From positions 871,888 to 935,887 of the forward strand of contig JADJYU010000001.1 of NCBI GenBank assembly GCA_016719565.1: a DNA stretch of 64,000 bases, in the 5' to 3' direction. Below the pieces are notes generated by a model. The model was given only the letters and a program-made list of their open reading frames with translations, was not told where the DNA came from and did no database searches. Position numbers and translations under genes: made by a program. Shown here piece after piece: positions 9,373 to 18,648 of this stretch. Positions within the stretch are counted from its first letter, which is position 1, and every line of letters begins with the position of its first letter. Origin of the DNA: Ignavibacteria bacterium. Lineage in GTDB: Bacteria > Bacteroidota > Ignavibacteria > Tepidaquicellales > Tepidaquicellaceae.

Positions 9373-12321
9373 TTATTTTATGAGCACCATACGCTTAATA
9401 TCAATGAAGTTTTCCGTTTCCATTCTGTAGAAGTAAACTCCGCTGGCAAGATTACTGCCGTTGAAATCCACATCATAGTTTCCTGCCGGTCGGATCTCAT
9501 TTACTAAAGTCATGACTTCCTTTCCGAGAACGTCATAAACCTTCATATTCACATAACCCTGTTTCGGAATTGAGAAATTTATTTTTGTTACCGGGTTAAA
9601 AGGATTCGGGAAATTTTGTGAAAGTGAATATACCGCAGGTATTGAAACCGTATTGCTCTCAATTCCTGTAATCAAAGAGATCTCGAGCTGTATATTTGCG
9701 CGGTTATAACTCTGCGTCAGACTTGTCGGATACTGCGTATCGCTCTGTCCTCTTCTTGACAAATAAACTGGCGATGATCCCGTATAAGAGTATCTCGGAT
9801 AAGTATTCACATACTGCTGAAAGTCTCTTCCGATAGAGATCATAAGATTCTGACTGCTGTTGTATGAAAATGGTGTGGTCAGCTGAATATCCGTCCAGCC
9901 GGGTGACTGAAGACTGTTCACAATTCCTGAAAATACAAGTGTCATACCTGTGGAATCCCAGTTACCTGTTGCCAGTGAATTATCAGATGTTGTCTTCATA
10001 AAGATCCTTACGTTTTCACTTGTCACTCCGCCTACACTGTTATTCTGATAGAATTTAATTTTCCTGATCTGACCTGTTGTATTTATTTCCGAGCCGAGAT
10101 AAATACCCTGCCATCTGAAGTAGTTGTAAAATCTGTTCATCGGATAAGATTCATCTGCAGTACCTGCTCCAATTGTAACAGTTGATATCGGAAGTCTTCT
10201 CAGAGTAAGTGTGTATGTCTGAGCTGAAGCCATTGAATCGTTTAAACTGTATCCGTAAACTCTCCACTGTCCGGTTATGGAATCACTCACGCCTGCTCCG
10301 AGATTTGCAGCAAGAGAATCAAACTGTGAATATCTGATGCTTGCGGAAGTATCGTAACCATTGCCGCCGGATTCAATGATCCTTTTTATATTGGAGGAAT
10401 TTGAAAAATCCGGATATGCAAACATCCATTTATATTTTACGCCTAGACCGGATTTTGACCACCTTGGTGATGCAATTGTAAAATCAGATGGAGTGGTCTG
10501 TAACGTGATACCGGAAGGTGGTGAAATTAAATTAAAAGCTGAAAGCGAAGGAACGCCTCTTGCCAGATAAATTACTCTCGGTCCGTTTTGAGCTGGGAGG
10601 GAATCGACATTCGGTAACTGTCTGTATGCAGTGGCAGTCCATTGTCCGCCTAAAGTCTGCCCCTGATTTATACCAAGTCCTGCAAGCATATTGTCTAACT
10701 GACCTAAAGTAAATGTCATTGTATTCGCACCTGTAGATATCGCCATCATTCTGTTACTGATAAGCGGTGAACCAAAGATCCATTTATAATCTACACCGGT
10801 TGCGCAAGTGTCCCAGTTAAAAGTAATTGTTGATGTTGAATTTGGAAGCGTCGTTACAGTCTGACCTGCAACAGGTGACTGCAGATTAAAACTATTCAGT
10901 ACAGGTACGTTTGTTATTTTTACTTTATTAACAAGTTTTGAAAGATTCAATCTTCCATTGGAAACCGTTATGCCGTTAAGTGATGGAAGAGTATCAACTG
11001 TTGAAAGGATATACTGTTTGAACAAAGCAGCAAGAGAATCGGGTCTGGACCTTCCGAGCTGAATAAAAACTGATCCTGCAGCCGCGTGCATTAATCCGAC
11101 AGCTCCCGCAACCTGAGGAGTCGCCATTGAAGTACCGGTAAGATTACCGTATGAATTTGTAGGTACAGTGGAAAGAATGCTTGTTCCCGGTGCACCGATA
11201 TCCATATTTATCGGACCATAGCCTGCTCCGGAATTTTTAGCATCTGTGTTCGTAGTATTTGTAACTGCTATCATATAAATACTCGGACATGTAGTAGGCA
11301 TATCGCCAACTATATCTATGTTTACATTATTATTCGGACCTGCCCCGCAGCTTAGTATTCCTGCTACACCCAGCGAGTCATAGAATGCACACCACAGAGG
11401 ATAATTCGAAGGCTGGCCGTTATCAATTCCCCATGAAGAGTTTGTTGAAACTACATACGCACCTCTGGTTCCATTTGTCTGGTTATAAATTTTTCTCTGC
11501 TTTAAAACATAACCGTATGCTTTAATTGAGTTTGCTTCAGTTGCCGAACCATAAACTACCGGCATTGTTTTTACAGTCCAGTTTACGCCGGCAATACCTA
11601 TATTATTGTTTCCTCTTGCTCCTGCAATTCCGGCGCAGTGAGTGCCGTGCTGATTAGCCGGTATTGTGCCGTTGTTATTTCCTGCATGCCATCCGTATAT
11701 ATCATCGACGTAACCATTATTATCATCATCTATACTGTTGCCGGGAATTTCATAATGATTTACCCATGTATCAAGATCCTGATGATTTGTCTGCTGACCG
11801 CCGTCTACGATAGCTACTACAATTGTATCACCAAGCGAAGTAATTCCCCCTGTCGAAACTTCCCATGCTTCGGGTGCATCAATATCAGCATCCGGAACTC
11901 CTCCGTTCTGTCCTGTATTATTCTTGTCCCATTGTTCTGCGAATCTTGTATCATTGGGAATAACAGGAGGGAGAACTCTTTCTTTAAATCTGTGATTGAA
12001 CTGCGCGATCTCGACTTTTTCATTTCTCATTACTGACATTAGTGCATCCACAGGCTGAGATATGGAAATATCGTACTGAAAAAGATAAATATTCATGTCT
12101 GATACAAGCACTTCCTTTACAGAAAGTCCGATACCGGAATAATTGTTAACAAATTCATTCGCATCCACAGGATATTTAAACATAACAATTATATCGCCTT
12201 CTATATAGTCCTTGTCGTTATAATAGTTTGAAAGATCATTACTGCTGCTTGTATTTTCATTTGAAAATAAAGACAATAGCAGCAATGATGCTGCTGCTAA
12301 AAATAGAAAAAAGGTTTTCAT
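9373..12321 (-). CDS. Secreted subtilisin-like (S8) peptidase with T9SS sorting domain
   Basis: 982 aa. A hydrophobic signal peptide covers residues 1-21, then a propeptide-like region (EGDIIVMFKYPVDANEF, about 41-57). The S8 catalytic domain has Asp173 in VAIVDGGQQ, His225 in NQHGTHCAG, a probable oxyanion Asn near GAGPNNN, and Ser398 in TGTSMATPQ. Two similar segments follow, each with a F-N-L-x-S-P-x-x-G start and a Y-K-W-x-F motif, suggesting duplicated beta-sandwich modules. The last 85 residues are a type A T9SS domain (NFPNPFNPVTKINFSIPKQG ... KRMVLIK). The protein is therefore expected to cross the outer membrane by T9SS. It is the largest intact gene here. Substrate is unknown. Confidence 0.93.
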   Translation of the reverse strand: MKTFFLFLAAASLLLLSLFSNENTSSSNDLSNYYNDKDYIEGDIIVMFKYPVDANEFVNNYSGIGLSVKEVLVSDMNIYLFQYDISISQPVDALMSVMRNEKVEIAQFNHRFKERVLPPVIPNDTRFAEQWDKNNTGQNGGVPDADIDAPEAWEVSTGGITSLGDTIVVAIVDGGQQTNHQDLDTWVNHYEIPGNSIDDDNNGYVDDIYGWHAGNNNGTIPANQHGTHCAGIAGARGNNNIGIAGVNWTVKTMPVVYGSATEANSIKAYGYVLKQRKIYNQTNGTRGAYVVSTNSSWGIDNGQPSNYPLWCAFYDSLGVAGILSCGAGPNNNVNIDIVGDMPTTCPSIYMIAVTNTTNTDAKNSGAGYGPINMDIGAPGTSILSTVPTNSYGNLTGTSMATPQVAGAVGLMHAAAGSVFIQLGRSRPDSLAALFKQYILSTVDTLPSLNGITVSNGRLNLSKLVNKVKITNVPVLNSFNLQSPVAGQTVTTLPNSTSTITFNWDTCATGVDYKWIFGSPLISNRMMAISTGANTMTFTLGQLDNMLAGLGINQGQTLGGQWTATAYRQLPNVDSLPAQNGPRVIYLARGVPSLSAFNLISPPSGITLQTTPSDFTIASPRWSKSGLGVKYKWMFAYPDFSNSSNIKRIIESGGNGYDTSASIRYSQFDSLAANLGAGVSDSITGQWRVYGYSLNDSMASAQTYTLTLRRLPISTVTIGAGTADESYPMNRFYNYFRWQGIYLGSEINTTGQIRKIKFYQNNSVGGVTSENVRIFMKTTSDNSLATGNWDSTGMTLVFSGIVNSLQSPGWTDIQLTTPFSYNSSQNLMISIGRDFQQYVNTYPRYSYTGSSPVYLSRRGQSDTQYPTSLTQSYNRANIQLEISLITGIESNTVSIPAVYSLSQNFPNPFNPVTKINFSIPKQGYVNMKVYDVLGKEVMTLVNEIRPAGNYDVDFNGSNLASGVYFYRMETENFIDIKRMVLIK

Positions 12322-12563
12322 TAGATTTAGTTTAGTTAAATTTTATTAAAGATATGGATTTTAATATTAAATTAATATTTACTGCTGAATGTAAATTTTT
12401 TGCTTATGTGACCTAAGATTTATCATTCAAAAAGCGCTTAGATAATTTTCTATAATTCTCGTTTACCTTATCTGATCAAGTCTTTTTCAAAAATCAGACT
12501 GTGAAGGAAAGTTTAAAATACCAGCGATTCAATATCTGTATGTTTTATAAAGCTCATTTGATT

Positions 12564-12571
12564 TATATTTG
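12564..12571 (+). promoter_or_regulatory. Possible Bacteroidota-type -7 element upstream of the DUF3298 lipoprotein
   Basis: TATATTTG fits the TAnnTTTG -7 consensus known from Bacteroidota and lies 26 bp before the ATG at 12597. No convincing -33 TTTG at normal spacing was found, so this is only a candidate. Confidence 0.35.
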
Positions 12572-12596
12572 CTATAACTAATCCTATTAAATCAGT

Positions 12597-13394
12597 ATGA
12601 AAAAACTTACTGCAGTATTTCTCTTTATTATTTTAATCGCTTCATGCGGCAAAGAAGAGCCGAAGACTGAGGTTAAAACAAAAGATTCAGAATCTCAATC
12701 TTCCGGAAAGATTGAGTTTATTATGAAGGAATTTACAAAGTCCTATAACGGCTGCAATAAGGATTCCGCCGGATGCACTTACGTAAGTTTTAAATATCCT
12801 GAAATCTTAAATGAAAATCTTAAGTCAAATGTGAACAGAGTAGTAGGCGCATATTTGAAAGACAGTATTTATTCGGCTGAAGGCAAATCATTTAAAGACT
12901 TTAATGAACTTGCAGTTTCTTTCTTCGCTGACTATGACACAATGAAGAAAATTTCCTCCGTAGAGGATCTTGCATTTGCGCTTGATGAAAAATCCGAAAT
13001 AGTTTCGGAAACAAAAGATAACTTCACTGTTTCAATAGATTGTTATATTTCCACAGGCGGCGCTCATCCGAATTCATATATGACTTATTTAGTTTTCGGG
13101 AAAAGATCCGGTGACGTACTCTCGCTGAATAATATCTTCAAGCCAGGTTATGATTCACTACTGAATAAATTAATCGACGGCGCATACAGGAATCAGAAAG
13201 GTCTCACGCCGGAGGATAACCTTCAGACAAAAGGTGATCTGTTTGAAAATAAAATTACACACAATAATAACTTTATGATCACTAACGATTCTATCTCCTT
13301 TTATTACAATAATTATGAAATAGCGGCTTATGTCTTTGGTCCGACTGAGATCACAATTCCTCTAAGCGGCTTGAAAGAATATCTGAAAGATTAA
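12597..13394 (+). CDS. DUF3298-containing lipoprotein
   Basis: 265 aa. The N-terminus MKKLTAVFLFIILIASCGKE is a lipoprotein signal with lipobox I-A-S-C, so the mature protein is expected to be membrane anchored. The mid-region STGGAHPNSYMTYLVFGKRS matches the DUF3298/PdaC-RsiV-like fold, where the GGAHP motif is conserved. The short polar linker after the lipidated Cys is rich in Lys, Glu and Ser. It stands alone between a divergent subtilase gene and a YkvA-like gene 116 bp downstream. Members of this fold occur in cell-wall deacetylases and anti-sigma factors, but no catalytic domain is attached here. Specific function unknown. Confidence 0.8.
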   Translation: MKKLTAVFLFIILIASCGKEEPKTEVKTKDSESQSSGKIEFIMKEFTKSYNGCNKDSAGCTYVSFKYPEILNENLKSNVNRVVGAYLKDSIYSAEGKSFKDFNELAVSFFADYDTMKKISSVEDLAFALDEKSEIVSETKDNFTVSIDCYISTGGAHPNSYMTYLVFGKRSGDVLSLNNIFKPGYDSLLNKLIDGAYRNQKGLTPEDNLQTKGDLFENKITHNNNFMITNDSISFYYNNYEIAAYVFGPTEITIPLSGLKEYLKD

Positions 13395-13510
13395 TCAGAA
13401 ATTCTGGGCGCACTCAAACAAATTTAGGAACGGTTGATAATAGTGAGAAAATTAATTGCTAATAAAGTATTGAAAACTTACTCTATTAATAATATATTAA
13501 TAAAAAAATT

Positions 13511-13930
13511 ATGAACGAAAAAAAATATTCTAAAAAAGAAGTTTTCAAGGAAGTAAATGCGGAAGCGTATGAAGTTACTGAAGAAGATATCAAATACGTA
13601 GTTGATAATGACGACAACATAAAAAAGAAATCTTCTAAACTTAATATCGGAAAGTATAAAAGATTTATAAGGCAGATCAAACTTCTGCTGAATCTGTTAA
13701 GAGACTATAAAAATAAAAAATACACGGAAATTCCCTGGAAATCTGTTGCTCTGATCACAGCTGCTATTTTATATTTTATAAATCCTTTTGATGTAATGCC
13801 TGATATAATTCCGCTTCTGGGTTTTGCCGATGACACGCTGCTCTTTGCTGCCGTATTTAAATCCATTCAGACCGATCTTGAAAAATACAGCGAGTGGAAA
13901 GGCGTTAATTCAGAAAACCTGTTTAATTAA
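13511..13930 (+). CDS. YkvA/DUF1232 family membrane protein
   Basis: 139 aa. The family core lies in the C-terminal half: IPWKSVALITAAILYFINPF followed by DVMPDIIPLLGFADDTLLF, the characteristic Y-x-x-x-P-x-D-x-x-P-D-x-x-P-x-x-G-x-x-D-D motif. The N-terminal 65 residues are highly charged (Lys/Glu-rich) and probably cytoplasmic. The A-rich upstream sequence has no strong ribosome-binding site. The phosphodiesterase gene follows 32 bp later on the same strand, so they may be co-transcribed. Function in the family is not established. Confidence 0.82.
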   Translation: MNEKKYSKKEVFKEVNAEAYEVTEEDIKYVVDNDDNIKKKSSKLNIGKYKRFIRQIKLLLNLLRDYKNKKYTEIPWKSVALITAAILYFINPFDVMPDIIPLLGFADDTLLFAAVFKSIQTDLEKYSEWKGVNSENLFN

Positions 13931-13962
13931 ATTCACATATACTTTTAAAATACTTTTATAAT

Positions 13963-14760
13963 TTGTCCGAAAAAATAAAGATACTTTTCATCGGGGATAT
14001 AATCGGCGAGCCCGGATATAATCTCACCAAGTTACTGCTTCCGGGTTTAATTTCAAAATATAAAACAGATTTCGTAATTGCCAACGGCGAGAATATTACT
14101 GAAGGAAAAGGCATTCTCGAAAAAGACGGAAAGAAACTTCTTGAACTCAATATCAATGTACTTACCGGCGGAAATCATACAATGGATAAAATACAGGCGC
14201 ATAAATATCTTATGGAAGAGAAACGGGTTTTGCGTCCGATGAATTATCCCAAAGGGGCTTACGGACACGGATTCGGTATTTATGCAATTCCGGGTACGGA
14301 TTTTAAGATCGGAATTATCAATCTGCAGGGAAGAGTCTTTATGAAATCAATTGACTGTCCTTTCAGAACTTTCGACTGGGTATATGAAAAAATTAAATAC
14401 GAAACGAATATAGTGTTCGTAGATTTTCATGCCGAAGCGACCGCAGAGAAAATTGCATTCGGCTGGTATGCCAACGGAAGAGCCTCCGTTGTCGTAGGAA
14501 CACATACACACATTCCTACAGCAGACAGCAGAATACTCAGCGACGGAACCGCATATATCACTGACGTGGGAATGACAGGAGCTTATGATTCAGTTATAGG
14601 AATGAAGAAAGACGGTTCGATAAAAAGATTTATTTACTCCACTCCTCAGAAATATGAGGTAGCAGATGAGGACATGAGATTTTCGGGAGTGCTTTGTGAA
14701 ATTGAAAGCTCTACCGGAAAAGCTGCATCTATAAAGAAAATATTCAGTCCTGAATTTTAA
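13963..14760 (+). CDS. YmdB-type metallophosphoesterase (TIGR00282)
   Basis: 265 aa, the normal family length. Metal-binding motifs are visible: D-x-x-G in LFIGDIIGEPG (residues 8-18), NGEN at about residue 44, GGNHTMD, VDFHAEAT and GTHTHIPTAD. This order is diagnostic for YmdB, a phosphodiesterase active on cyclic nucleotides such as cAMP and 2',3'-cyclic nucleotides in characterised members. The start is TTG at 13963, needed to include the first metal-binding strand. It lies between the YkvA gene and an O-methyltransferase gene, all on the same strand with gaps of 30-32 bp, so one operon is plausible. Confidence 0.9.
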   Translation: MSEKIKILFIGDIIGEPGYNLTKLLLPGLISKYKTDFVIANGENITEGKGILEKDGKKLLELNINVLTGGNHTMDKIQAHKYLMEEKRVLRPMNYPKGAYGHGFGIYAIPGTDFKIGIINLQGRVFMKSIDCPFRTFDWVYEKIKYETNIVFVDFHAEATAEKIAFGWYANGRASVVVGTHTHIPTADSRILSDGTAYITDVGMTGAYDSVIGMKKDGSIKRFIYSTPQKYEVADEDMRFSGVLCEIESSTGKAASIKKIFSPEF

Positions 14761-14790
14761 TAAATAACACTAACTTTATTTCCTTAATGT

Positions 14791-15450
14791 ATGAAGACAA
14801 TGAAATCACCTCCTATAAACGATGAGGTCTATAATTACATTCTTGAAAAGTTTGTACCTGAAAATGAGATCACAGTTGAGATCATAAAAGAAACGGAAAA
14901 GCTGGAGATCCCTCTAATACAGATCGCGCCGGAACAGGGTAGGTTTTTGTACCTTCTGACAAAAATGATAAACGCTAAAAACGCTCTGGAGATCGGTACG
15001 CTGACTGGATTCAGCGGATACCATATTGCAGGCGGACTTGCAGACGGCGGAAAATTTATAACACTAGAGATTGAAAAGAAACACGGAGAAATTGCTGAGA
15101 AATTTTTTGAGAAAGCCGGATTAAAAGATAAAACCGAAGTGAGAATTGCTCCTGCGTTTGAACAGCTTGAAGTATTGAAAAAAGAAAATAAAATTTTCGA
15201 TCTGATATTCATCGATGCGGATAAGACGAATTATATTAATTACTTCGAAGGCTCTCTGAAGCTTTCGCACAGCGGCACGGTGATAATTTTTGACAATATG
15301 ATAAAAAACAACAGGGTTGTACTTGACGCCGGAGACGACGCTGATCTTAAAGCGATTCAGGAGACAAACGAACTGCTGTCGAAGGACGAGAGGGTGGAAT
15401 GTTTTCTGCTTGCAATCGGGGACGGATTTACGATCGCGAGGGTTTTATAA
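14791..15450 (+). CDS. Class I SAM-dependent O-methyltransferase (caffeoyl-CoA/catechol type)
   Basis: 219 aa. Hallmarks of the Methyltransf_3 family are present: NALEIGTLTGFSGYHIAGGL as motif I, the acidic position in ITLEIEKKH, and the metal-binding FIDADKTNYINYFE followed by IIFDNM. These enzymes methylate hydroxyl groups of small molecules, usually with Mg2+. The ATG at 14791 gives a full domain. It closes the same-strand set YkvA, YmdB, O-methyltransferase. Substrate cannot be inferred from sequence; bacterial members often act on unknown phenolics or on tRNA (TrmR). Confidence 0.87.
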   Translation: MKTMKSPPINDEVYNYILEKFVPENEITVEIIKETEKLEIPLIQIAPEQGRFLYLLTKMINAKNALEIGTLTGFSGYHIAGGLADGGKFITLEIEKKHGEIAEKFFEKAGLKDKTEVRIAPAFEQLEVLKKENKIFDLIFIDADKTNYINYFEGSLKLSHSGTVIIFDNMIKNNRVVLDAGDDADLKAIQETNELLSKDERVECFLLAIGDGFTIARVL

Positions 15451-15698
15451 AAATACTGATTTCAGAACATTTATTAACATGATTTAAGAATTTCCTTGTT
15501 TAAAAAATTCTATTAATCTTTAAATTGTCTAAACCATTATATAAATGATTATTCTGATTTTTAATAAGTCCTCTTTCATTATAATTTTTAAAAAAAGGAA
15601 CAAGATATAGACCATTTCAAAACATTCAGCATTTTTATGTACTACAAGTAATACTTTCTATACATGTTGTCAACTTTATGTATAGTTTTTCCGATTTT

Positions 15699-16821
15699 CT
15701 ATACATGACCTGGGTTAATTGTTTTTATAATATCAGTCCTTTGATTCAATTTATTGTTTGTCTTGAAAAGTTCAAACAAAGGTTCATTAATATAAAAATT
15801 ACTTTTCCCAATTTTTTGTTTTTTCAAAAAACCTGATTCAACTAATAAATTTAAGTACCTTGTTGCGGTAATTCTTGTAACGGTTAGTTCCTCCTCTACA
15901 AATTCAATTTTTGTATAAGGATGTTTGAAAAGATTGTTCAGCAAATCCTGACTATAAATTTTAGGAAGCTCATTTCGAATTCGAGATTTAAAATCTTGCA
16001 TTAGTTTTTTAATATTTGCAATTAAATCAATAGTTTCCTTTGCTGTTTGCTGTACTCCATCCAACATGTACAAAACCCATTCTTCCCAATTTCCATTTTC
16101 CTCACTTCCTGTAATAAACGGTAGTAATCAGCCTTTCGCTGTATAATAAATCGGCTGAGATAAAGAATCGGCAAATCAAGAAGATCTTGCTGCACTAAAA
16201 ATAAAATATTAAGTATCCTGCCAGTTCGACAATTACCGTCATAAAAAGGATGAATTGTCTCAAACTGAAAATGAAGTAAAGCCATTTTAGTTAAAGGATC
16301 CAAATCACTCATCTTTGGATTATTTATAAATTTTTCAAGATTGTTCATCAGTTTTAAAATAGTTGAATAATCCTGCGGGGGAGTAAAAACAGTTTCACCT
16401 GTAAATTCATTCTTGAGTACAGTTCCGGGAACTCTCCTGTATCCGGCATCATTTTGCTCCAGGGTTTTTTGAATTTCAAGAATATGATTTTGTGTAATGA
16501 GCTTTTGATTTCTCACTAACTGAAATCCAAGTTTTAATGCATCTGCATACCGGCTGACTTCCTTTGCGGATGCATTGACAAATAAATTCTCAAATAATAT
16601 AGATTTATAGAGTTCATCATGAGTAGTGATTATATTTTCAATTGCAGAGCTATCTTTTGCTTCCTGTAATGCGAGAGTATTAATTAAAATAATCTCATTG
16701 GAATAGTAGCTGATTTTCCTTTTAGCTCCGCTAGATATCTGTGAGCAGATGCTAATCTTTTCAGAATTGCCTTGGTCTCAAGATCAGTATCGGGCGGTAA
16801 AAGACTAACTTCATTTTTCAT
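15699..16821 (-). pseudogene. Fic family protein, broken by two single-base shifts
   Basis: The gene reads from ATG at 16821 to a stop at 15699 in three frames. Frame one gives the Fic_N region (PPDTDLETKAILKRLASAHR). A one-base loss at about 16697-16702 moves to a frame with NTLALQEAKDSSAIENI, then the catalytic Fic motif HPFYDGNCRTGRILN. A second loss at about 16093-16108 moves to the frame with WVLYMLDGVQQ and a C-terminal winged-helix-like region (TVTRITATRYLNLLVESGFL). Length 1123 nt plus two bases gives 375 codons, normal for the family. In the Fic motif HPFxxGNGRxxR the second Gly is replaced by Cys. If intact, Fic proteins AMPylate target proteins and may act as toxins. Real decay and read error cannot be separated here. 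Confidence 0.82.
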
Positions 16822-16822
16822 G

Positions 16823-17017
16823 TTAAATTGTCATAATTTTGATTTTCATGATTATCGTTATTTTAAAATCCATGTATCCTTCTTTCAGGGTGATCCTTGA
16901 TTCAAGCAACTCATGGTTCAGACTATTTAGATCTTTATAATTATGTACTATTTTTTTGTATTCCATATTTTTCAATATGGCTAAAGATTTTTGAATATAA
17001 TAATTCAAACATTCCAT
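16823..17017 (-). CDS. Small hypothetical protein upstream of fic
   Basis: 64 aa, ending one base before the fic start on the same strand, which is the position expected for a small partner gene. The sequence is Lys/Ile-rich and contains ELLESRITLKEG, a strand-turn resembling small proteins of the DUF6516/TumE type, but the match is by eye and weak. It lacks the C-terminal part expected of that family and may be a truncated remnant. It could also be a chance open frame in AT-rich DNA. Confidence 0.3.
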   Translation of the reverse strand: MECLNYYIQKSLAILKNMEYKKIVHNYKDLNSLNHELLESRITLKEGYMDFKITIIMKIKIMTI

Positions 17018-17155
17018 TTCTATTTGAAAAACCAGTATTGTAAAAATGGTCTGAACCCGAATTTATTAATAGGTTCACATCATGTAATCCCCGAATCAGG
17101 CAAACAAAGGTTCAGAACATTTCATATAACAGTTTTATAAAAGTTTTAGATTTAC

Positions 17156-17163
17156 TATTTTTG
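17156..17163 (+). promoter_or_regulatory. Possible -7 element for the comEA-like operon
   Basis: TATTTTTG fits TAnnTTTG and ends 32 bp before the ATG at 17196, at the head of a four-gene operon. No clear -33 element was seen, and such motifs occur by chance in AT-rich DNA. Confidence 0.35.
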
Positions 17164-17195
17164 AAAGGTGTTTATGAATATTAAAAATTTTATGT

Positions 17196-17756
17196 ATGAT
17201 TATGAAAGATACTGTGAAGGTTGTAAAGGATTTTGTTAAAGTTTTATCAGGCGGTGTTGCCAGATCTGTTTCTTTTACTAAGAGCGAGATAAGGGTAATT
17301 GTGTTTATTTCCATTGCGGTTACGGCGGGCTTTTCCGTGAAATATTACAAATTCCTTTCTGAAGAAAGCGTTAATACACCTTATGATTTTTCGCACTCCG
17401 ACAGTGTGTTCAGAGAAAAATCTCTGAAAATTTATGCGGGAAATAAACAGGAAAACCGGCAGGATATAGCGGATGAAAATAGCGTTTATAAAATGCTTGA
17501 AGCTTCAGATGATTCGGTCAAACGAAAAGAAAAATTGTCAGCCGATAATGAACCTCCTGATTTTACAGTTGATCTTAATACTGCGGGAATAGAGGAACTT
17601 ACAGAGCTGCCCGGCGTTGGCGAATCGATTGCAGCGAAAATTATCTCTTACAGGGATGCAAACAAGCGTTTTAAAAATATAAATGAGCTGATGAAAGTAA
17701 AAGGTATCGGTCAGAAAAAATTTGAGAAAATGAAAAAGTATTTAAAAGCAGATTAA
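17196..17756 (+). CDS. ComEA-like helix-hairpin-helix protein
   Basis: 186 aa. A membrane segment (VIVFISIAVTAGFSVKYY, about residues 31-48) anchors the protein. A polar linker leads to a C-terminal double helix-hairpin-helix domain: VDLNTAGIEELTELPGVGES and then INELMKVKGIGQKKFEKMKK. In ComEA this domain binds incoming double-stranded DNA for uptake during transformation. The next gene, which looks PilM-like, starts 10 bp later, followed by rsmD and coaD. The pairing hints at a link to type IV pilus or competence machinery, but related HhH proteins also have other DNA-binding roles. Confidence 0.8.
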   Translation: MIMKDTVKVVKDFVKVLSGGVARSVSFTKSEIRVIVFISIAVTAGFSVKYYKFLSEESVNTPYDFSHSDSVFREKSLKIYAGNKQENRQDIADENSVYKMLEASDDSVKRKEKLSADNEPPDFTVDLNTAGIEELTELPGVGESIAAKIISYRDANKRFKNINELMKVKGIGQKKFEKMKKYLKAD

Positions 17757-17766
17757 TTGATACGGG

Positions 17767-18648
17767 TTGAAAAATATTAATTTAGGTTTTTGCGGGAATA
17801 ATCTGAGAATTATGGAACTCTCCGAAACAGGAGAAGTCAGCAGACTTGAAGAGGTTACATTGAGTTTTAATTTAGAGAATGACAAGCTTCTAAAAAAAAA
17901 CAAAAAGGAATATCTCGAAGAGTTTTCTGAGATAATGCATGACATAACCGATGCAAGCCTGGAGCCCGTTGAAGCGAATATTCTTCTCGATACAGGCCTG
18001 GCGTTTCTTAATATCATTCCCGTTGATTTCAGCGAAAAAAATTCGAATATAAATTCCCATATTCTCCGCGATCTTTCAAATTATTTTCCCGATTCTCAGA
18101 AGGATTTCAATCTGAAATGCATTCGGCTGAATCATCATACGGTAAGCGAAAGTATTGATGAAGTGCTGATGATAGCCGTCAGTAAAATTAAAACTGAATT
18201 TCTGAAAAGCATATGCAACAGCTGCAACATCATTATAAAAAAAATTGAAATAGATCAGTTTGCCGTTGAAAAGTATATACGGATCAAAAAGAAACCGGCA
18301 AAAGCTTTTCTGATCATCGGATATAGAAACAACAGGCTTGATTTCAGTCTGATCCTCAACGGGGTTTTAAAGTATTATAACTTTGAGATCACCGAAAGAA
18401 ATAATTTCAAACTCTCGTTGCTGCGGCAGCTTAATTTTTTCACCGGAAATTTCGGCAGCATGAAAATAAGTGACATCAGCATTTATGGTGAAGAGAAGAT
18501 CACCGAACTGAATGATTTTCTGAAAGAATGTATCAGAAGCATCCCCGGTCTGGGAATAAATGTGGATCTTCTTTATGACACCGGAATTCATGAAAGCAAA
18601 TACGCGCCGCTGTACGGTCTTGCCGTAAGCAGCGGCAATCCGGCATGA
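17767..18648 (+). CDS. Hypothetical protein, possibly PilM-like actin-fold
   Basis: 293 aa, start TTG at 17767, ending in a 4-bp overlap (ATGA) with rsmD. I do not firmly recognise it. The layout resembles PilM or other ASKHA-fold proteins: an N-terminal strand pair with a Gly turn (INLGFCGNNLRIMEL), a mid-section with VLMIAVSKIKTEFLKSI, a second strand set (AKAFLIIGYRNNRLDFSLIL) and a C-terminal ISDISIYGEEKITELNDFL. PilM is the cytoplasmic actin-like part of the type IV pilus alignment complex, which fits the comEA-like neighbour. The phosphate-binding Gly motifs are degenerate, and no PilN, PilO or PilQ follows. Treat the PilM idea as inference. Confidence 0.55.
   Translation: MKNINLGFCGNNLRIMELSETGEVSRLEEVTLSFNLENDKLLKKNKKEYLEEFSEIMHDITDASLEPVEANILLDTGLAFLNIIPVDFSEKNSNINSHILRDLSNYFPDSQKDFNLKCIRLNHHTVSESIDEVLMIAVSKIKTEFLKSICNSCNIIIKKIEIDQFAVEKYIRIKKKPAKAFLIIGYRNNRLDFSLILNGVLKYYNFEITERNNFKLSLLRQLNFFTGNFGSMKISDISIYGEEKITELNDFLKECIRSIPGLGINVDLLYDTGIHESKYAPLYGLAVSSGNPA

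Noticed and set aside
11638..12036. A 132-codon plus-strand open frame
   Set aside because: It lies wholly antisense to the catalytic region of the subtilase gene, which has all S8 motifs.
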